This document shows positions 28,273 to 37,455 of a stretch of DNA of 64,000 nt, piece by piece; positions within the stretch are counted from its first letter, which is position 1, and the number at the start of each line of letters is the position of its first letter. The DNA comes from Gemmatimonadota bacterium (lineage in GTDB: Bacteria > Gemmatimonadota > Gemmatimonadetes > Longimicrobiales > Gaopeijiaceae). The notes beneath the pieces are model-generated. The model saw nothing but the letters and a program-made list of their open reading frames with translations. It had not been told where the DNA came from and made no database searches. Location of the stretch: contig JAJEBW010000024.1 of assembly GCA_022822325.1 (NCBI GenBank), positions 124,001-188,000 on the forward strand, in the 5' to 3' direction. The position numbers and the translations under genes were made by a program.

Positions 28273-28767
28273 ATGGCCCGCTCCACCCGGCCCGATCCCG
28301 AACCCTCGTCAACGGTCGTCGCGCCGGACTCGCGCCCGGTGTCTTCGCCGTCGCCGCCCGCGCGCCGCTGCTTCGTCTGCGGCCCCGACAATCCGATCGG
28401 CCTGCACCTGGTCTTTCGGCTCGAAGGGGGGGAGTGCCGCTCCGAGTTCACTCCGAACGAGAACCACCAGGGCTATCCCGGCATCGTGCATGGCGGCATG
28501 ATCTACGCGGCGCTCGACGACGTGATGGCCAACTGGCTCTATCTGCAAGGGGCGCGGGCATATACGGCCCGCTGCGAGATCCGCTACCGGTGCCCCGCGC
28601 ACGAAGGGGACAGACTGCTCCTGGCGGGACGCGAGCGGTCGCGGCGGCGCAATCTGGTCGAGATGGAGGGGTGCGCGACGCGGGCGGCCGACGGCAAGGC
28701 GATTGCAACCGCGAAGGCCACCTTCGTGATGATCGATCCGGGGGAGTTTGCGGGCGGGACGGAATAG
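28273..28767 (+). CDS. PaaI-type hotdog thioesterase
   Basis: The 164-aa protein has the hotdog signature GIVHGGMIYAALDDVM, preceded by a CFVCGPDNPIGLHL motif common in this subgroup. It likely hydrolyses acyl-CoA thioesters. It follows the CocE-type hydrolase with one base between the genes. Confidence 0.8.
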   Translation: MARSTRPDPEPSSTVVAPDSRPVSSPSPPARRCFVCGPDNPIGLHLVFRLEGGECRSEFTPNENHQGYPGIVHGGMIYAALDDVMANWLYLQGARAYTARCEIRYRCPAHEGDRLLLAGRERSRRRNLVEMEGCATRAADGKAIATAKATFVMIDPGEFAGGTE

Positions 28768-28777
28768 CCCCAGGCGC

Positions 28778-29389
28778 TCAGGCCGGCGGTCCGTCCGGGT
28801 GAAGTTCGCATTCGGGCGGCTGGTGGCGCGTCCATGAGAGCGCGATGATCGTCCAGGAATCGTCGCCGTCGCGAGTCAGGAGAAGCGCGTCGGCCCCGCA
28901 GTGGCTGAAGTCGTTGCCAATGTAGAAGTCGTAGGGCGTCCAGACCATGGCCAGATCGCCGCTGATCCGCACCTCGGGATCGAACATGCGCTCGATCAGC
29001 GCGGCCTCGCTGCCCTCCAGCCGGGCGATCAGCTCATCCCGCGTCGAGGCGGAGCTTGAGCGCGTGCCGTCCGCGGCCCGTTCCACCGAATGCATGAGCA
29101 CATCGGGGTGCATGATCTCGCGCAGGATCTCTCCGTCGCCGGTCGCCAGCGCATCGAAGAGCGCCTGCACGGTGGCCAGGATGGCGGCCCGGTCGTCGTC
29201 GCCGGGAAGGTGGCGGGACCCGGGCGCGGCGGTGGCGGCGGCCGGATCGGGCGACGAGGGGGCCGGTTGCGCGGAGTCGGTGGCCGGGTCGGGGGGATCG
29301 CCGGGGGCGCCGCAGGCGAGCAGAAAGAGGATGGCGAGGGAGGGGGGGACGGCGCCGCTCGAAACCCGCCGCGAGTGGGAACGTCTCAT
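28778..29389 (-). CDS. SnoaL/DUF4440-like lipoprotein
   Basis: The 203-aa protein starts at ATG 29389 with lipobox LLAC (Cys26) and a Pro/Asp linker, then a SnoaL-like (NTF2-fold) domain from about residue 64 (ILATVQALFDALATGDGEILREIMHPDVLMHS). Family members are small binding proteins or isomerase-like enzymes. It is convergent with the thioesterase and divergent from the beta-propeller gene. Confidence 0.75.
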   Translation of the reverse strand: MRRSHSRRVSSGAVPPSLAILFLLACGAPGDPPDPATDSAQPAPSSPDPAAATAAPGSRHLPGDDDRAAILATVQALFDALATGDGEILREIMHPDVLMHSVERAADGTRSSSASTRDELIARLEGSEAALIERMFDPEVRISGDLAMVWTPYDFYIGNDFSHCGADALLLTRDGDDSWTIIALSWTRHQPPECELHPDGPPA

Positions 29390-29535
29390 GTCGCAAGCCT
29401 CTTTCGGAGAATCGGCCACTGACGAAGAGCCAACCCTTGCGTGGCGCCTGATCGTCATAATATCATGCCGTCCGAAGATGGGCCAGCCTGTCTGAACCGG
29501 GCAGAGATGAAATCGGCAAGTGGGGGACCGCGAAG

Positions 29536-30699
29536 ATGAAGCAGACCGAAGTTTGCAACCGGGTTCGGGGCCTTCCGGCGGTTTTTGCGCTGGCGGCCGT
29601 CGCGGCCTGCGGCGAAGGAGACGAAGGAGCCGCTCCACTCGAGGCGCCGCTCTTCGAGGGCGCGGTGGACCTTGAGATCGGGGAAGCCAGCGGCGACGAT
29701 CCCTACCTCTTCTCCTACATCGGCGCCATCGTGGAAGACCCCTGGGAGCGGATCGTGGTCGCGGACATGGGATCAAGCGAGATCCGCGTCTTCGAGCCCG
29801 ATGGCAGCTTTGCCTTCCGCTTCGGCGGCCATGGCGAGGGCCCCGGCGAGCTGGACAGGCCCAGCAACCTGCAGTTCGGCCCGGACGGCCTCCTCTGGGT
29901 GCGCGAAAGCGCCCGCTACAGCGTCTTCCGGCTGGAATCCGGGGGGGCGGAACACGAAAGGGTGGTCCCAAGTCCCCACGGTGGGCAGATCGGGTTGGTG
30001 GGTCCCTTCCTGGTGGACGGGGAGGGCGCTCTGCTCAGTGTGGGATCGGTTGACCACGAAGACGGTCCGCCAGGCATCGACGCGCGCCTGCATGTCAGAG
30101 GCGATGGAACGGTGGACACCGTGCATCTCGCGGACGCCGACCGTCAATTCACCGGTTGGGCCACCGTTCCGCGGCAGGTGGGGGAATTCCAGGCGCTGAT
30201 GTACATCTATCAGCCGCTCGGTCCCCGTTGGGCGCAGGCCCATGGCCCCGGCGGCGTCTGGGCCGAAGCCGTCACCTCCGAATACCTGGTCAACCTGCAC
30301 CGGCCCGACGGAACCACCCTGCAAATCGTCAGGCCCGAGGTCGAGGGACCGGAGCTCACGGCGTCCGACCGGGAATGGGCGCAGAGCCGCATCGACCGCG
30401 ATCTCGAGAGAATCGATCTCGCAAGCCACCCCTTCGACATTCCGGAGCGCAGACCCGCGCTGTCGGAGATCTTCTTCGACCGTGCGGGACGCCTTTGGGT
30501 GCAGAAGAGCCGTGCGGGAGGCGACGAGTGGAATGAAGCCGATGTCTGGGAGGGCGCCAGCCTGGAGGCCCGCCACCGGTGGCCGGCCCGGGTTGATGTC
30601 CGCAGTGGCTGGGTCGTCGATTCGCGGCTTTACGGCACCACCACCGATTCGCTCGGAGTTGAGCGCGTGGCTCGCGTTCGCTTCCGGCCAGCGGGCTGA
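29536..30699 (+). CDS. 6-bladed beta-propeller lipoprotein (NHL-type)
   Basis: The 387-aa protein has lipobox VAAC. Repeated blades carry motifs such as IVVADMGSSEIRVFEPDGSF and FGGHGEGPGELDRPSNLQF, the GxGPGEL pattern of NHL-like propellers common in Gemmatimonadota and Bacteroidota. A related propeller lies at 47688-48869. Role unknown; probably a surface binding protein. Confidence 0.8.
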   Translation: MKQTEVCNRVRGLPAVFALAAVAACGEGDEGAAPLEAPLFEGAVDLEIGEASGDDPYLFSYIGAIVEDPWERIVVADMGSSEIRVFEPDGSFAFRFGGHGEGPGELDRPSNLQFGPDGLLWVRESARYSVFRLESGGAEHERVVPSPHGGQIGLVGPFLVDGEGALLSVGSVDHEDGPPGIDARLHVRGDGTVDTVHLADADRQFTGWATVPRQVGEFQALMYIYQPLGPRWAQAHGPGGVWAEAVTSEYLVNLHRPDGTTLQIVRPEVEGPELTASDREWAQSRIDRDLERIDLASHPFDIPERRPALSEIFFDRAGRLWVQKSRAGGDEWNEADVWEGASLEARHRWPARVDVRSGWVVDSRLYGTTTDSLGVERVARVRFRPAG

Positions 30700-30805
30700 T
30701 CCGGTTCGTCGCGGCAGCTCATGGAGCCGGCGCGGCCCTGCAAATCTCCTGTCAACGCGGAATTCTCCGGCAACGCGGAAACGGACGCGGAACGACCCGC
30801 CGGGG

Positions 30806-31270
30806 CTATCCTTCCTTCACATCCGCCGTCCAGCGAATCTCGACCGCCTCCCTGAGGCTTTGCGCCGTCGGGCACTTCGAGACATGGGTGGCGAGCGCGC
30901 GGTCCACCTTGTCGCGCGGCGCGCCCTGGGGCAGGCGCAGCGTGTAGTGGACCTGAATTCGGGTCAGCGTGACGATCCGGTCCACGATCTCGTTGATGCC
31001 TTCCGCCCGCGCGCTGATGGCGCCGTTTGCCACCGGGATCCCGCGCACCTCCAGTGCGCCGTTGAGGGTCCCGAGCAGTCAGCCGGCGGTGGCCGCGACG
31101 ATGTAGTCGACGGGGAGCGGCCGGTCGCTTTCGTGGTCAAGGCGGAAGTGGCTCTTGATCGGGCCGTGGACGCCGAAGTCGATCTCGGTGCCGTCCTGGA
31201 GAGTGGCGCGGCGGTGAATGCCATCGACCTTGCCGACGACGGCGCGCGCGGTGTAGAAGGGTTCGCTCAT
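30806..31270 (-). CDS. OsmC-family peroxidase-like protein, probable selenoprotein
   Basis: Read straight through, this is a 154-residue OsmC-family protein beginning MSEPFYTARAVVGKVDG. An in-frame TGA (31081-31079, codon 64) falls between VAATAG and LLGTLNG, exactly where OsmC proteins carry their peroxidatic cysteine; the second cysteine (Cys133 in SKCPTAQ) is present. The sequence on both sides is intact and in the same frame. A hairpin with features of a bacterial SECIS lies 20-36 bases after the TGA (feature at 31034). OsmC-like selenoproteins have been reported in marine metagenomes. The alternative is a nonsense mutation or base-call error. TGA is used as a normal stop elsewhere in the window. 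It would reduce organic hydroperoxides. Confidence 0.75.
31034..31073 (-). promoter_or_regulatory. Candidate bacterial SECIS element
   Basis: Counting from the base after the UGA, GCGCAC (20-25) pairs perfectly with GUGCGC (31-36) around loop UGGAG, with G at loop position 2. An outer stem CGGGA/UCCCG (6-10 with 41-45) extends it. Loop distance, stem length and the early loop G agree with the published bacterial SECIS rules as I recall them. Confidence 0.6.
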
Positions 31271-31363
31271 GGTGCGGCGCTCCGGGCGGAGTTTGCGGGG
31301 GATTGAACAATCGGGATGGTGGAGATCGGGAAAGATCGCGGTGGGCACAGCGTGGGAACGAAG

Positions 31364-32653
31364 CTACTCTCCTCCCGGTTCGGCCACAATGCGCCGGTAG
31401 AGTTCCGGATCGGTGGCGCCCTCGGTGTTGAAGACGAGGACGCGCGACCGTTCGTCGAGCCCGAGCGCGCGGCGCAGCTCCGGGTCGCCGGCCGCCTCGA
31501 CCAACCCCCCCAGCCCCGCCACCCCCGCCTCGCCGCCCTCGAAGGAATCTCCGAGCTCTCCCCGCGCGGCCGCCCTCATCAGCGGCGCGATCCGCCCTTC
31601 CGGCACCGTCATGAAGGCGTGCGCGCCGATGGCCACGACCTCCCAGGCGAGCGGCGAGATCTCGCGGCAGCTCAGCCCGGCCATGATCGTGTGGAGATCG
31701 CCCCGGGCGCGGCGCGGCTCCCCGGCCCGCGCACTCTCAAGGAGTCCGTCGGCGCTCTCGGGCTCCACGATCACCGCAACCGGGCGCTCCGCTCCCAGCC
31801 GTTCCCAGAGGTGGGCGATCACGGCCGCCGCCAGACCGCCGACCCCGCCCTGCAGAAAGACGTGCGTGGGGCGCCAATCCCGCCGGACCGGATCGCGCTC
31901 CTTCCCGGGATCGGCCCCGGGCGCCGTGGGCCTCCCCCGCATCGCGACCAGCGCCTCCTCGGCCATCACGGTGTACCCCGCCATGACCAGACGTGGAATC
32001 TCCATGTAGCCGGGCCAGGAGGTATCCGAGATCACCGTCCAGCCATGCGCGCGCGCATCGCGGGCCGACAGCGCCACCGCGTCGTCGTATTCGCCATCCA
32101 CCCGCACCACGCGGGCCCCGAGCGACCGGATCGCCGCCGCGCGCCCCTCGGTTACATGGGCGGGCAGGTAGATGACCGCGTCCAGACCGAAGATGCGCGC
32201 GCCCCACGCGACCGAGCGGCCGTGATTGCCGTCGGATGCGCAGGTTACCGTGTGGCGATCGTCCGTTTGATGACCAGCCGCGCGGCGAGCGGCGGCATCG
32301 AAGGCGTGCGCCACCGACGCCGACCCCTGGTGGCCGGCCGCGCCGCGACCCCGGCCGCCGGAGCTGCCTCTGGGGCCGATTGCGCTAGCGCAGGCGCACC
32401 GCACGCCATACGCCCCGCCCAGCGCCTTGAAGCTCCCGAGCCCGAAGCGGTCGCTCTCATCCTTCACCTCCACGGACCCCAGCCTCGACTGCCGGGCCAG
32501 ATCGTGCGCGGCAAGCAGCGGTGTGGCACGGTAGTCGGGCCAGGAGGCGATCTCGACGAAGGCGGCTCGGTGGTCGGCGGGACCGATGACGCGGTGGACG
32601 CGCGACGGGCATGAAGAGGGCGGAGTGGCCTGCGGATTGAGGGTCCAGGGCAT
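31364..32653 (-). CDS. dpaL: Diaminopropionate ammonia-lyase (PLP-dependent)
   Basis: The 429-aa fold-type II PLP enzyme has Schiff-base Lys76 in FGLGSFKALGGAYG, the phosphate/substrate loop TCASDGNHGRSVAWGA, and a C-terminal NTEGATDPELY segment, which together are characteristic of 2,3-diaminopropionate ammonia-lyase (EC 4.3.1.15). The product would be pyruvate plus ammonia. A Gly/Arg/Ala-rich insertion of about 40 residues (about 88-130) separates the Lys motif from the loop. It is divergent from msrA. Confidence 0.82.
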   Translation of the reverse strand: MPWTLNPQATPPSSCPSRVHRVIGPADHRAAFVEIASWPDYRATPLLAAHDLARQSRLGSVEVKDESDRFGLGSFKALGGAYGVRCACASAIGPRGSSGGRGRGAAGHQGSASVAHAFDAAARRAAGHQTDDRHTVTCASDGNHGRSVAWGARIFGLDAVIYLPAHVTEGRAAAIRSLGARVVRVDGEYDDAVALSARDARAHGWTVISDTSWPGYMEIPRLVMAGYTVMAEEALVAMRGRPTAPGADPGKERDPVRRDWRPTHVFLQGGVGGLAAAVIAHLWERLGAERPVAVIVEPESADGLLESARAGEPRRARGDLHTIMAGLSCREISPLAWEVVAIGAHAFMTVPEGRIAPLMRAAARGELGDSFEGGEAGVAGLGGLVEAAGDPELRRALGLDERSRVLVFNTEGATDPELYRRIVAEPGGE

Positions 32654-32767
32654 GAGGACTCCGGCGGACGAGGGAGGCGAAGTGCGGGCGGGATGGACGG
32701 CTGTGCGGTTGTCGCGTCGTGGCCTGCGGCGACGGCACGGGGCAAAGGCTGTTAGCTTCCTCCACCT

Positions 32768-33439
32768 ATGGAGCTACGTCGAATGTTCAGTCGCGGATTG
32801 CAGCTTCGCCAACCGGAGCCGGGGGAAGCGCTGCCGGGCCGGGAGGAGCCGCTCGGGATTTCCGGGATCCATGTGGTGAGCGGGAACCGGATCCAGCCTC
32901 CCTTTCCGGAGGGATTGCAGCGGGCCTGTTTCGGGATGGGGTGCTTCTGGGGCGCGGAGCGGATTTTCTGGGAGCTTCCGGGCGTTTTTGCGACGGCGGT
33001 CGGTTACCAGGGGGGACTGACCCCGAATCCGAGCTACGAAGAGGTCTGCACGGGGCGCACGGGGCACGCCGAGGTGGTGCTGGCGGTCTTCGATCCCGAC
33101 CGAATCGCCTACGCGACGCTGCTCGCGGCCTTCTGGGAGGGGCACGATCCGACCCAGGGAATGCGGCAGGGCGCCGATGTGGGAACCCAGTATCGTTCGG
33201 CGATCTACACGGCAGGCGATGTGCAGCGGCGGCTGGCGGAGGAATCGCGCGACCGCTACCAGGGCGAGCTGACGCGGGCGGGCTACGGAGCGATCACGAC
33301 CGAGATCGCCGATGCGCCGGCCTTCTACTACGCCGAGGAATACCATCAGCAGTATCTGGCCCGCAATCCGGGCGGGTACTGCGGCGTGGGCGGGACGGGA
33401 GTGTCCTGTCCCAGCGGAATCGCCGACTCGGTGGACTGA
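32768..33439 (+). CDS. msrA: Peptide methionine-(S)-S-oxide reductase MsrA
   Basis: The 223-aa enzyme has catalytic Cys59 in [13 protein letters not shown], the family's [23 protein letters not shown] and [15 protein letters not shown] segments, and C-terminal cysteines that may resolve the disulphide. It repairs oxidised methionine. It is a normal cysteine form, not a selenoprotein. The N-terminal 50 residues are longer than in E. coli-type cores but carry no signal peptide. Confidence 0.93.
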   Translation: MELRRMFSRGLQLRQPEPGEALPGREEPLGISGIHVVSGNRIQPPFPEGLQRACFGMGCFWGAERIFWELPGVFATAVGYQGGLTPNPSYEEVCTGRTGHAEVVLAVFDPDRIAYATLLAAFWEGHDPTQGMRQGADVGTQYRSAIYTAGDVQRRLAEESRDRYQGELTRAGYGAITTEIADAPAFYYAEEYHQQYLARNPGGYCGVGGTGVSCPSGIADSVD

Positions 33440-33474
33440 TCCGGAACGGAGGAGATGGGTCCGGGAGACCTCCG

Positions 33475-34350
33475 ATGACACCGGGTTCGAATCACCCGCG
33501 CAATGGGCCGGAGTGGCGCATACGCCTCTTCCAGGTCCTCTTCGAGGCCGACACGCACGGTCCCGCCAAGGCCTTCGACATCGTACTGATTGCGACGATC
33601 CTGGCGAGCGTGGTCGTGGTGATGCTCGATTCGGTGGAATCGATCGTGACGCGGCATGGATTCCTCCTTCACTTCCTCGAGTGGGTCTTCACGATCCTCT
33701 TTACGGTGGAGTACGCGGCCCGCATGGTCTCGGTGGCCTCCAAGCGGCGCTACGCGCTCAGCTTTTTCGGTCTCGTCGATCTCCTCTCGATCATCCCCAC
33801 CTACCTGAGCCTCTTTCTGCCCGGAAGCCAGATGCTGGCGATCGTGCGGGTGCTGCGGGTGCTACGGGTCTTTCGGGTGCTCAAGCTGGTGCGCTACATG
33901 GGCGAGGCGCGAATCCTGGCGCGCGCAATGGCGGCGAGCCGCTACCGGATTGTGGTCTTTCTGATCACGGTGATGACGCTCGTGGTGATCCTGGGCTCCT
34001 TCATGTACCTGATCGAGGGACCCGAGGCCGGTTTCACATCGATTCCCGTCGCCGTATACTGGGCTGTCGTAACGCTGACCACGGTGGGATTCGGGGACAT
34101 TACCCCCGCCACGCCGGTCGGGCAGGCGCTGGCCTCGCTGATCATGTTGATGGGGTACGGGATGATTGCCGTGCCGACGGGAATCGTAAGCGTGGAGCTT
34201 GCCTACGCCGCCCAGGCCGCCGGGGCTCCGGAAGGAACGCCGGGGACGGCCGACAACGTGTGTTCCGCGTGCAGGACCGGTGGACACGACAACGACGCCA
34301 GATTCTGCAAGAAGTGCGGCGGGACGGTCATTGCAATCATGCCGGAGTAG
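33475..34350 (+). CDS. Voltage-gated-type K+ channel with C-terminal zinc ribbon
   Basis: The 291-aa six-helix channel has an S4-like segment with Arg/Lys every third residue (RVLRVLRVFRVLKLVR, 125-140), a pore helix, and the K+ filter TVGFGD (203-208). After S6 (about 218-245) the tail holds CSAC (263-266) and CKKC (278-281), a zinc-ribbon pattern. Expected role: K+ flux at the inner membrane. The zinc ribbon is an unusual ending and may regulate assembly or gating. Confidence 0.87.
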   Translation: MTPGSNHPRNGPEWRIRLFQVLFEADTHGPAKAFDIVLIATILASVVVVMLDSVESIVTRHGFLLHFLEWVFTILFTVEYAARMVSVASKRRYALSFFGLVDLLSIIPTYLSLFLPGSQMLAIVRVLRVLRVFRVLKLVRYMGEARILARAMAASRYRIVVFLITVMTLVVILGSFMYLIEGPEAGFTSIPVAVYWAVVTLTTVGFGDITPATPVGQALASLIMLMGYGMIAVPTGIVSVELAYAAQAAGAPEGTPGTADNVCSACRTGGHDNDARFCKKCGGTVIAIMPE

Positions 34351-34351
34351 C

Positions 34352-34441
34352 TTTCCGGGGGACGCGCAGTTTCCGGGGGACGCGCGATTTTCGAGGGGAC
34401 GCGCCGTCTCCGGAGGACGATCAGGCTTCCAGGGGGACGAG
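34352..34441 (+). repeat. Degenerate 18-base tandem repeat, about five units
   Basis: Units resemble TTTCCGGGGGACGCGCAG and become more divergent rightwards. The array fills the gap between the channel stop and the next gene's ribosome site. Confidence 0.7.
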
Positions 34442-34462
34442 TCGCAGCGGAGGAACCGCCCG

Positions 34463-35227
34463 ATGGAGAAGAGGAAACCGAAGGGATTGCGGAGTCCGGC
34501 CGAACCGGTCCTCCCCGGCAACGATGCGCTGGCGGGGCTGCGCGAGGAGAGCATCGAGGTGCTGACCGAGTGCTTCGCGCGGGATGTGATCGCAATCGAC
34601 GACTTCGAGCGCCGCACCGGCCAGGTCCATGGGGCGCGCAGCATCGCCGATCTCCAGGCCGCCCTCGACGGGATTCCCACCGCCTCCCCCTCCGCCCATC
34701 CCCAACCCCACACCGCCGCCACCCCCGCGCATCCGGGTTTGCCCGCGCGTCTGGCCACCCCTCCCGCGCAGGTGCCCTCCAGCGAGCGTTCGGTTGCGAT
34801 CTTCGGGGAAACCAGGCGGGAGGGCGTGTGGATTCCGGCCCGTCGCAACACTGCGGTGGCCGTGATGGGGTCGGCGGTCCTCGATCTTCGCGAGGCGAGG
34901 CTGGGAGAGGAACGCACGGTGATCGCAGCGCTGACCCTCATGGGCTCGGTCGAGGTGATCGTTCCCCCCGACGTGCACGTGGAGTGCAACGGCTCGGCGG
35001 TCTTCGGCGGCTTTGAACAGAGGCGCGAGGTGAACGAGAGGATCGTGCCGGGCGCCCCGGTGGTGCGGGTGGAGGGGTGGGCGATCCTGGGCTCGGTGGA
35101 GGTGGAGCGGCGGCTGGTCGGCGAGTCGCGGCGCGAGGCGAAGCGCAGGCGGAAACGGACGAAGCGCGAGCGGAAGCGGGAGAGACGGGAGGCGCGGAAG
35201 CGCAGGGGCCCGGGCGGGAGAGGGTAG
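34463..35227 (+). CDS. DUF1707 / LiaF-like C-terminal domain protein
   Basis: The 254-aa protein has an N-terminal DUF1707-like segment (REESIEVLTECFARDVIAIDDFERRTGQVHGARSIADL), a Pro/Ala linker, and a right-handed beta-helix of the cell-wall-active-antibiotics response type (PF09922; VAVMGSAVLDLREARL, LTLMGSVEVIVPPDVHVECNGSAVFGGF). It ends in a very basic tail (residues 222-254) rich in RRKRTKRERKRE. Such proteins act near the membrane in envelope-stress signalling. Start ATG 34463 follows the 18-base repeat. Confidence 0.75.
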   Translation: MEKRKPKGLRSPAEPVLPGNDALAGLREESIEVLTECFARDVIAIDDFERRTGQVHGARSIADLQAALDGIPTASPSAHPQPHTAATPAHPGLPARLATPPAQVPSSERSVAIFGETRREGVWIPARRNTAVAVMGSAVLDLREARLGEERTVIAALTLMGSVEVIVPPDVHVECNGSAVFGGFEQRREVNERIVPGAPVVRVEGWAILGSVEVERRLVGESRREAKRRRKRTKRERKRERREARKRRGPGGRG

Positions 35228-35646
35228 GTAGCGGGCTGAATCCGTTCGGGGCTGGGCGCGCGTCCCCGTCCCGGTTTCCGGCGTTGGGAAGGAAGGCGCC
35301 GCCACAGGGCGGTTGGGCCCGGCTGGTCGAGTGGGCGATCGATTCCGGGGCGGGCCGCGGCGGTCGGCTGGCTCGCGTGAAGGCGGTCGTCCGGCAATGT
35401 CCGGAGTTCGCCGGCGAGGGCGGTCGGATTCGGGCGCACCCGGTGGTTCGCGCGGCGTTGCCCCTGATCGACGGCCCTCTCTTCGTGGAATCGCCCACGA
35501 GAAGTCCGGGCAAGTCGAGGTGGTCGGCTATCGGAGCGGTCGTTGTCCCTCGCGCGGGGCCCGGACTTTCGCAAAGCGCGTGCCGGCCGTATGCTGACCG
35601 CGTCCTCTCACCGCAGGCGCTTCAACCCACGGAGGCAAACGCGCCC
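35228..35646 (+). other. Intergenic region, no gene seen
   Basis: 419 bases between the DUF1707 protein and DoxX. I see no coding frame I would support and no clear regulatory motif. Confidence 0.4.
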
Positions 35647-36036
35647 ATGTCCGACTTCCGCCAGAAACTCCCCGCCCTCTCCCACAACGCGCTGCGCATC
35701 GTGGCGGGTTTCCTCTTCATGCAGCACGGCGCCCAGAAGCTCTTCGGGGTGCTGGGCCGCGATGCCGTGGAGCTCATGAGCCTGCGCGGCGCCGCTGGAA
35801 TCATCGAGTTCTTCGGCGGCATCCTGCTGATGGTCGGCCTCTTCTCGCGTCCCGTCGCCTTCATCTGCTCCGGGCAGATGGCGTTCGCGTACTTCATGGT
35901 GCATCTGCCGCAGGGCTTCTGGCCGATCATGAATGGAGGCGAGCTCGCGGCCTTCTACAGCTTCACCTGGCTCTGGTTCTTCGCGCACGGCCCCGGCAAG
36001 TTCTCGCTGGACGCGAAGATGGGGCGGGAGGGGTAG
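35647..36036 (+). CDS. DoxX-family membrane protein
   Basis: The 129-aa protein has four hydrophobic segments and the family motifs RIVAGFLFMQHGAQKLFG and GIIEFFGGILLMVGLFSRPVA. DoxX-family proteins are small inner-membrane proteins linked to redox processes; the exact function is unsettled. Single gene. Confidence 0.85.
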   Translation: MSDFRQKLPALSHNALRIVAGFLFMQHGAQKLFGVLGRDAVELMSLRGAAGIIEFFGGILLMVGLFSRPVAFICSGQMAFAYFMVHLPQGFWPIMNGGELAAFYSFTWLWFFAHGPGKFSLDAKMGREG

Positions 36037-36188
36037 GGGAAGCCCCTATCGGTTGCGGGCCGCGCTGACCGCAATCGTCGTCTGTCCACCCGGGGTCGCG
36101 GGAGCGGCCGGGCGCCAACCACCAGGCGGGCTGTGGACGGTTGCGTGCCGGGAAAGCCGTGCCCCCGGCCCAGCGCGAATCGGCGCGG

Positions 36189-36605
36189 TCAGCAGTGCTC
36201 CGCGAAAGCCGTCTGCAGATCCTGCGCGATCGCCGGCGCCGACCGGCCTTCGATCTGGAAGCGTTCCATCATATAGACCAGATCTCCGTCCTTGAGCAAC
36301 CCGATCGAGGGCGAGGAGGGCGGGTAGCCAACCAGGTGCCGCCGGGCCGCCGCAGTGGCGTCGAGGTCCTGTCCGGCGAAGACCGTCACCCTGTGGTCGG
36401 GTTGCGTGTCGCCCTGCAGCGCCATCGCCACGGCCGGCCGGAAAATTCCCGCCGCGCAGCCGCACACCGAGTTGACCGCAACCAGCACGGTTCCCTCCAT
36501 GGCGTCCATGGCCTGCTCCACCTGCTCGGCGTCGCGGAGCTCCAGAAAACCCATGCGTACCATATCCGCGCGCATGGGAGCGACCATCATCTCGGGGTAG
36601 GGCAT
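36189..36605 (-). CDS. Bacilliredoxin (BrxA/BrxB, DUF1094 family)
   Basis: The 138-aa protein has the diagnostic CGC motif (Cys48-Gly-Cys50) in VAVNSVCGCAAG, and the family's RPAVAMAL and PPSSPSIGLLKDG segments. Bacilliredoxins remove bacillithiol from protein thiols, although in Gram-negative bacteria the low-molecular-weight thiol may differ. ATG 36605 starts MPYPEMM, and a weak GAAGGA lies 8-14 bases upstream. Confidence 0.85.
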   Translation of the reverse strand: MPYPEMMVAPMRADMVRMGFLELRDAEQVEQAMDAMEGTVLVAVNSVCGCAAGIFRPAVAMALQGDTQPDHRVTVFAGQDLDATAAARRHLVGYPPSSPSIGLLKDGDLVYMMERFQIEGRSAPAIAQDLQTAFAEHC

Positions 36606-36765
36606 TTCGGCAGATTCCTTCGGGGGGATTGACTGGGGAAAAGCGATCGGGCGCTTGCCGGGGGTGCGCAGGCATGGGCACCGGTCCGTGGGATGCGGTC
36701 GATTCGGCAATGGGAAGCGGAATGGGAGATCAGATAGTTTATCAGGGAAGCCGGACGGATTCCAG

Positions 36766-37455
36766 TCAGGGGGGATGCTTCCGGCCGAACTGCTCTGCCA
36801 GTTCCCCGGTTGCCTCTACCAGAGCGCTCCGAAAGGCGTCGAAGCTCCGAGATGTGTTTCGGTCCGGATCAATGTGGGCCGCGATCGATTCTGCCGCTTC
36901 GACTTTCCTCAGGCCTGTGGTGAAATACCCGTATCTCTTCATCACTCGCTCGAAGGCCTCCCAGGTCCCTCCCCTGATTGCATCAGGGTCTCGATAGCCG
37001 GCGCGACGCGGGATGTTCGCGGACACTCGTGGATAGGCCTGCCGAACTGCTTGCCAGTCGCCGAAATACCAGGCTTCCAACTCTTCGATGACGATCCGAT
37101 TGGCGATGCGCCACAGACCGCTCGCGGTCTGTGAGCGAGCAGGAAGACTCGCCGCATCTGCTGCCGCTTCCAGATCAGCTTTGAGGGCATGACAATCCTG
37201 GTCGTCACGGTCCACCAAAACGACGATCCGCCAGTTCGGCGGAATCCAGTGTTGGTATCCCCGCAGGCGCCCCCGGAGCTTCCTGAGAAGATCCTGCTTG
37301 CTGCGAAAGGCATGGATCCGGAACGAACAGCACTCCGGAATCATGCGGGGCAGCGCGACTCGAAGAAACCCTTCCATGGAGGGCTCTTCAACCAGAAATT
37401 CCAGGTGCGTGCCGACCGACTCCACCTCAGAACCCGATGGAGGCGGGACCGCCAT
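36766..37455 (-). CDS. DUF4276 (TOPRIM-like) partner of AAA ATPase
   Basis: The 229-aa protein has an acidic N-terminal motif ([11 protein letters not shown], Glu23/24), a DxDD motif after a hydrophobic strand ([10 protein letters not shown], 82-85) and a later acidic helix ([11 protein letters not shown]), which is the arrangement of TOPRIM nucleases. ATG 37455 has GGAG five bases upstream and overlaps the ATPase end by 29 bases; GTG 37425 just after the ATPase stop is an alternative. The ATPase/TOPRIM-like pair resembles PARIS or OLD-type anti-phage modules. This function is inferred. Confidence 0.7.
   Translation of the reverse strand: MAVPPPSGSEVESVGTHLEFLVEEPSMEGFLRVALPRMIPECCSFRIHAFRSKQDLLRKLRGRLRGYQHWIPPNWRIVVLVDRDDQDCHALKADLEAAADAASLPARSQTASGLWRIANRIVIEELEAWYFGDWQAVRQAYPRVSANIPRRAGYRDPDAIRGGTWEAFERVMKRYGYFTTGLRKVEAAESIAAHIDPDRNTSRSFDAFRSALVEATGELAEQFGRKHPP

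Noticed and set aside
32768-33439. MsrA as a possible selenoprotein, since some MsrA enzymes use Sec.
   Set aside because: The catalytic position is an ordinary Cys (GCFWG) and the frame is uninterrupted.
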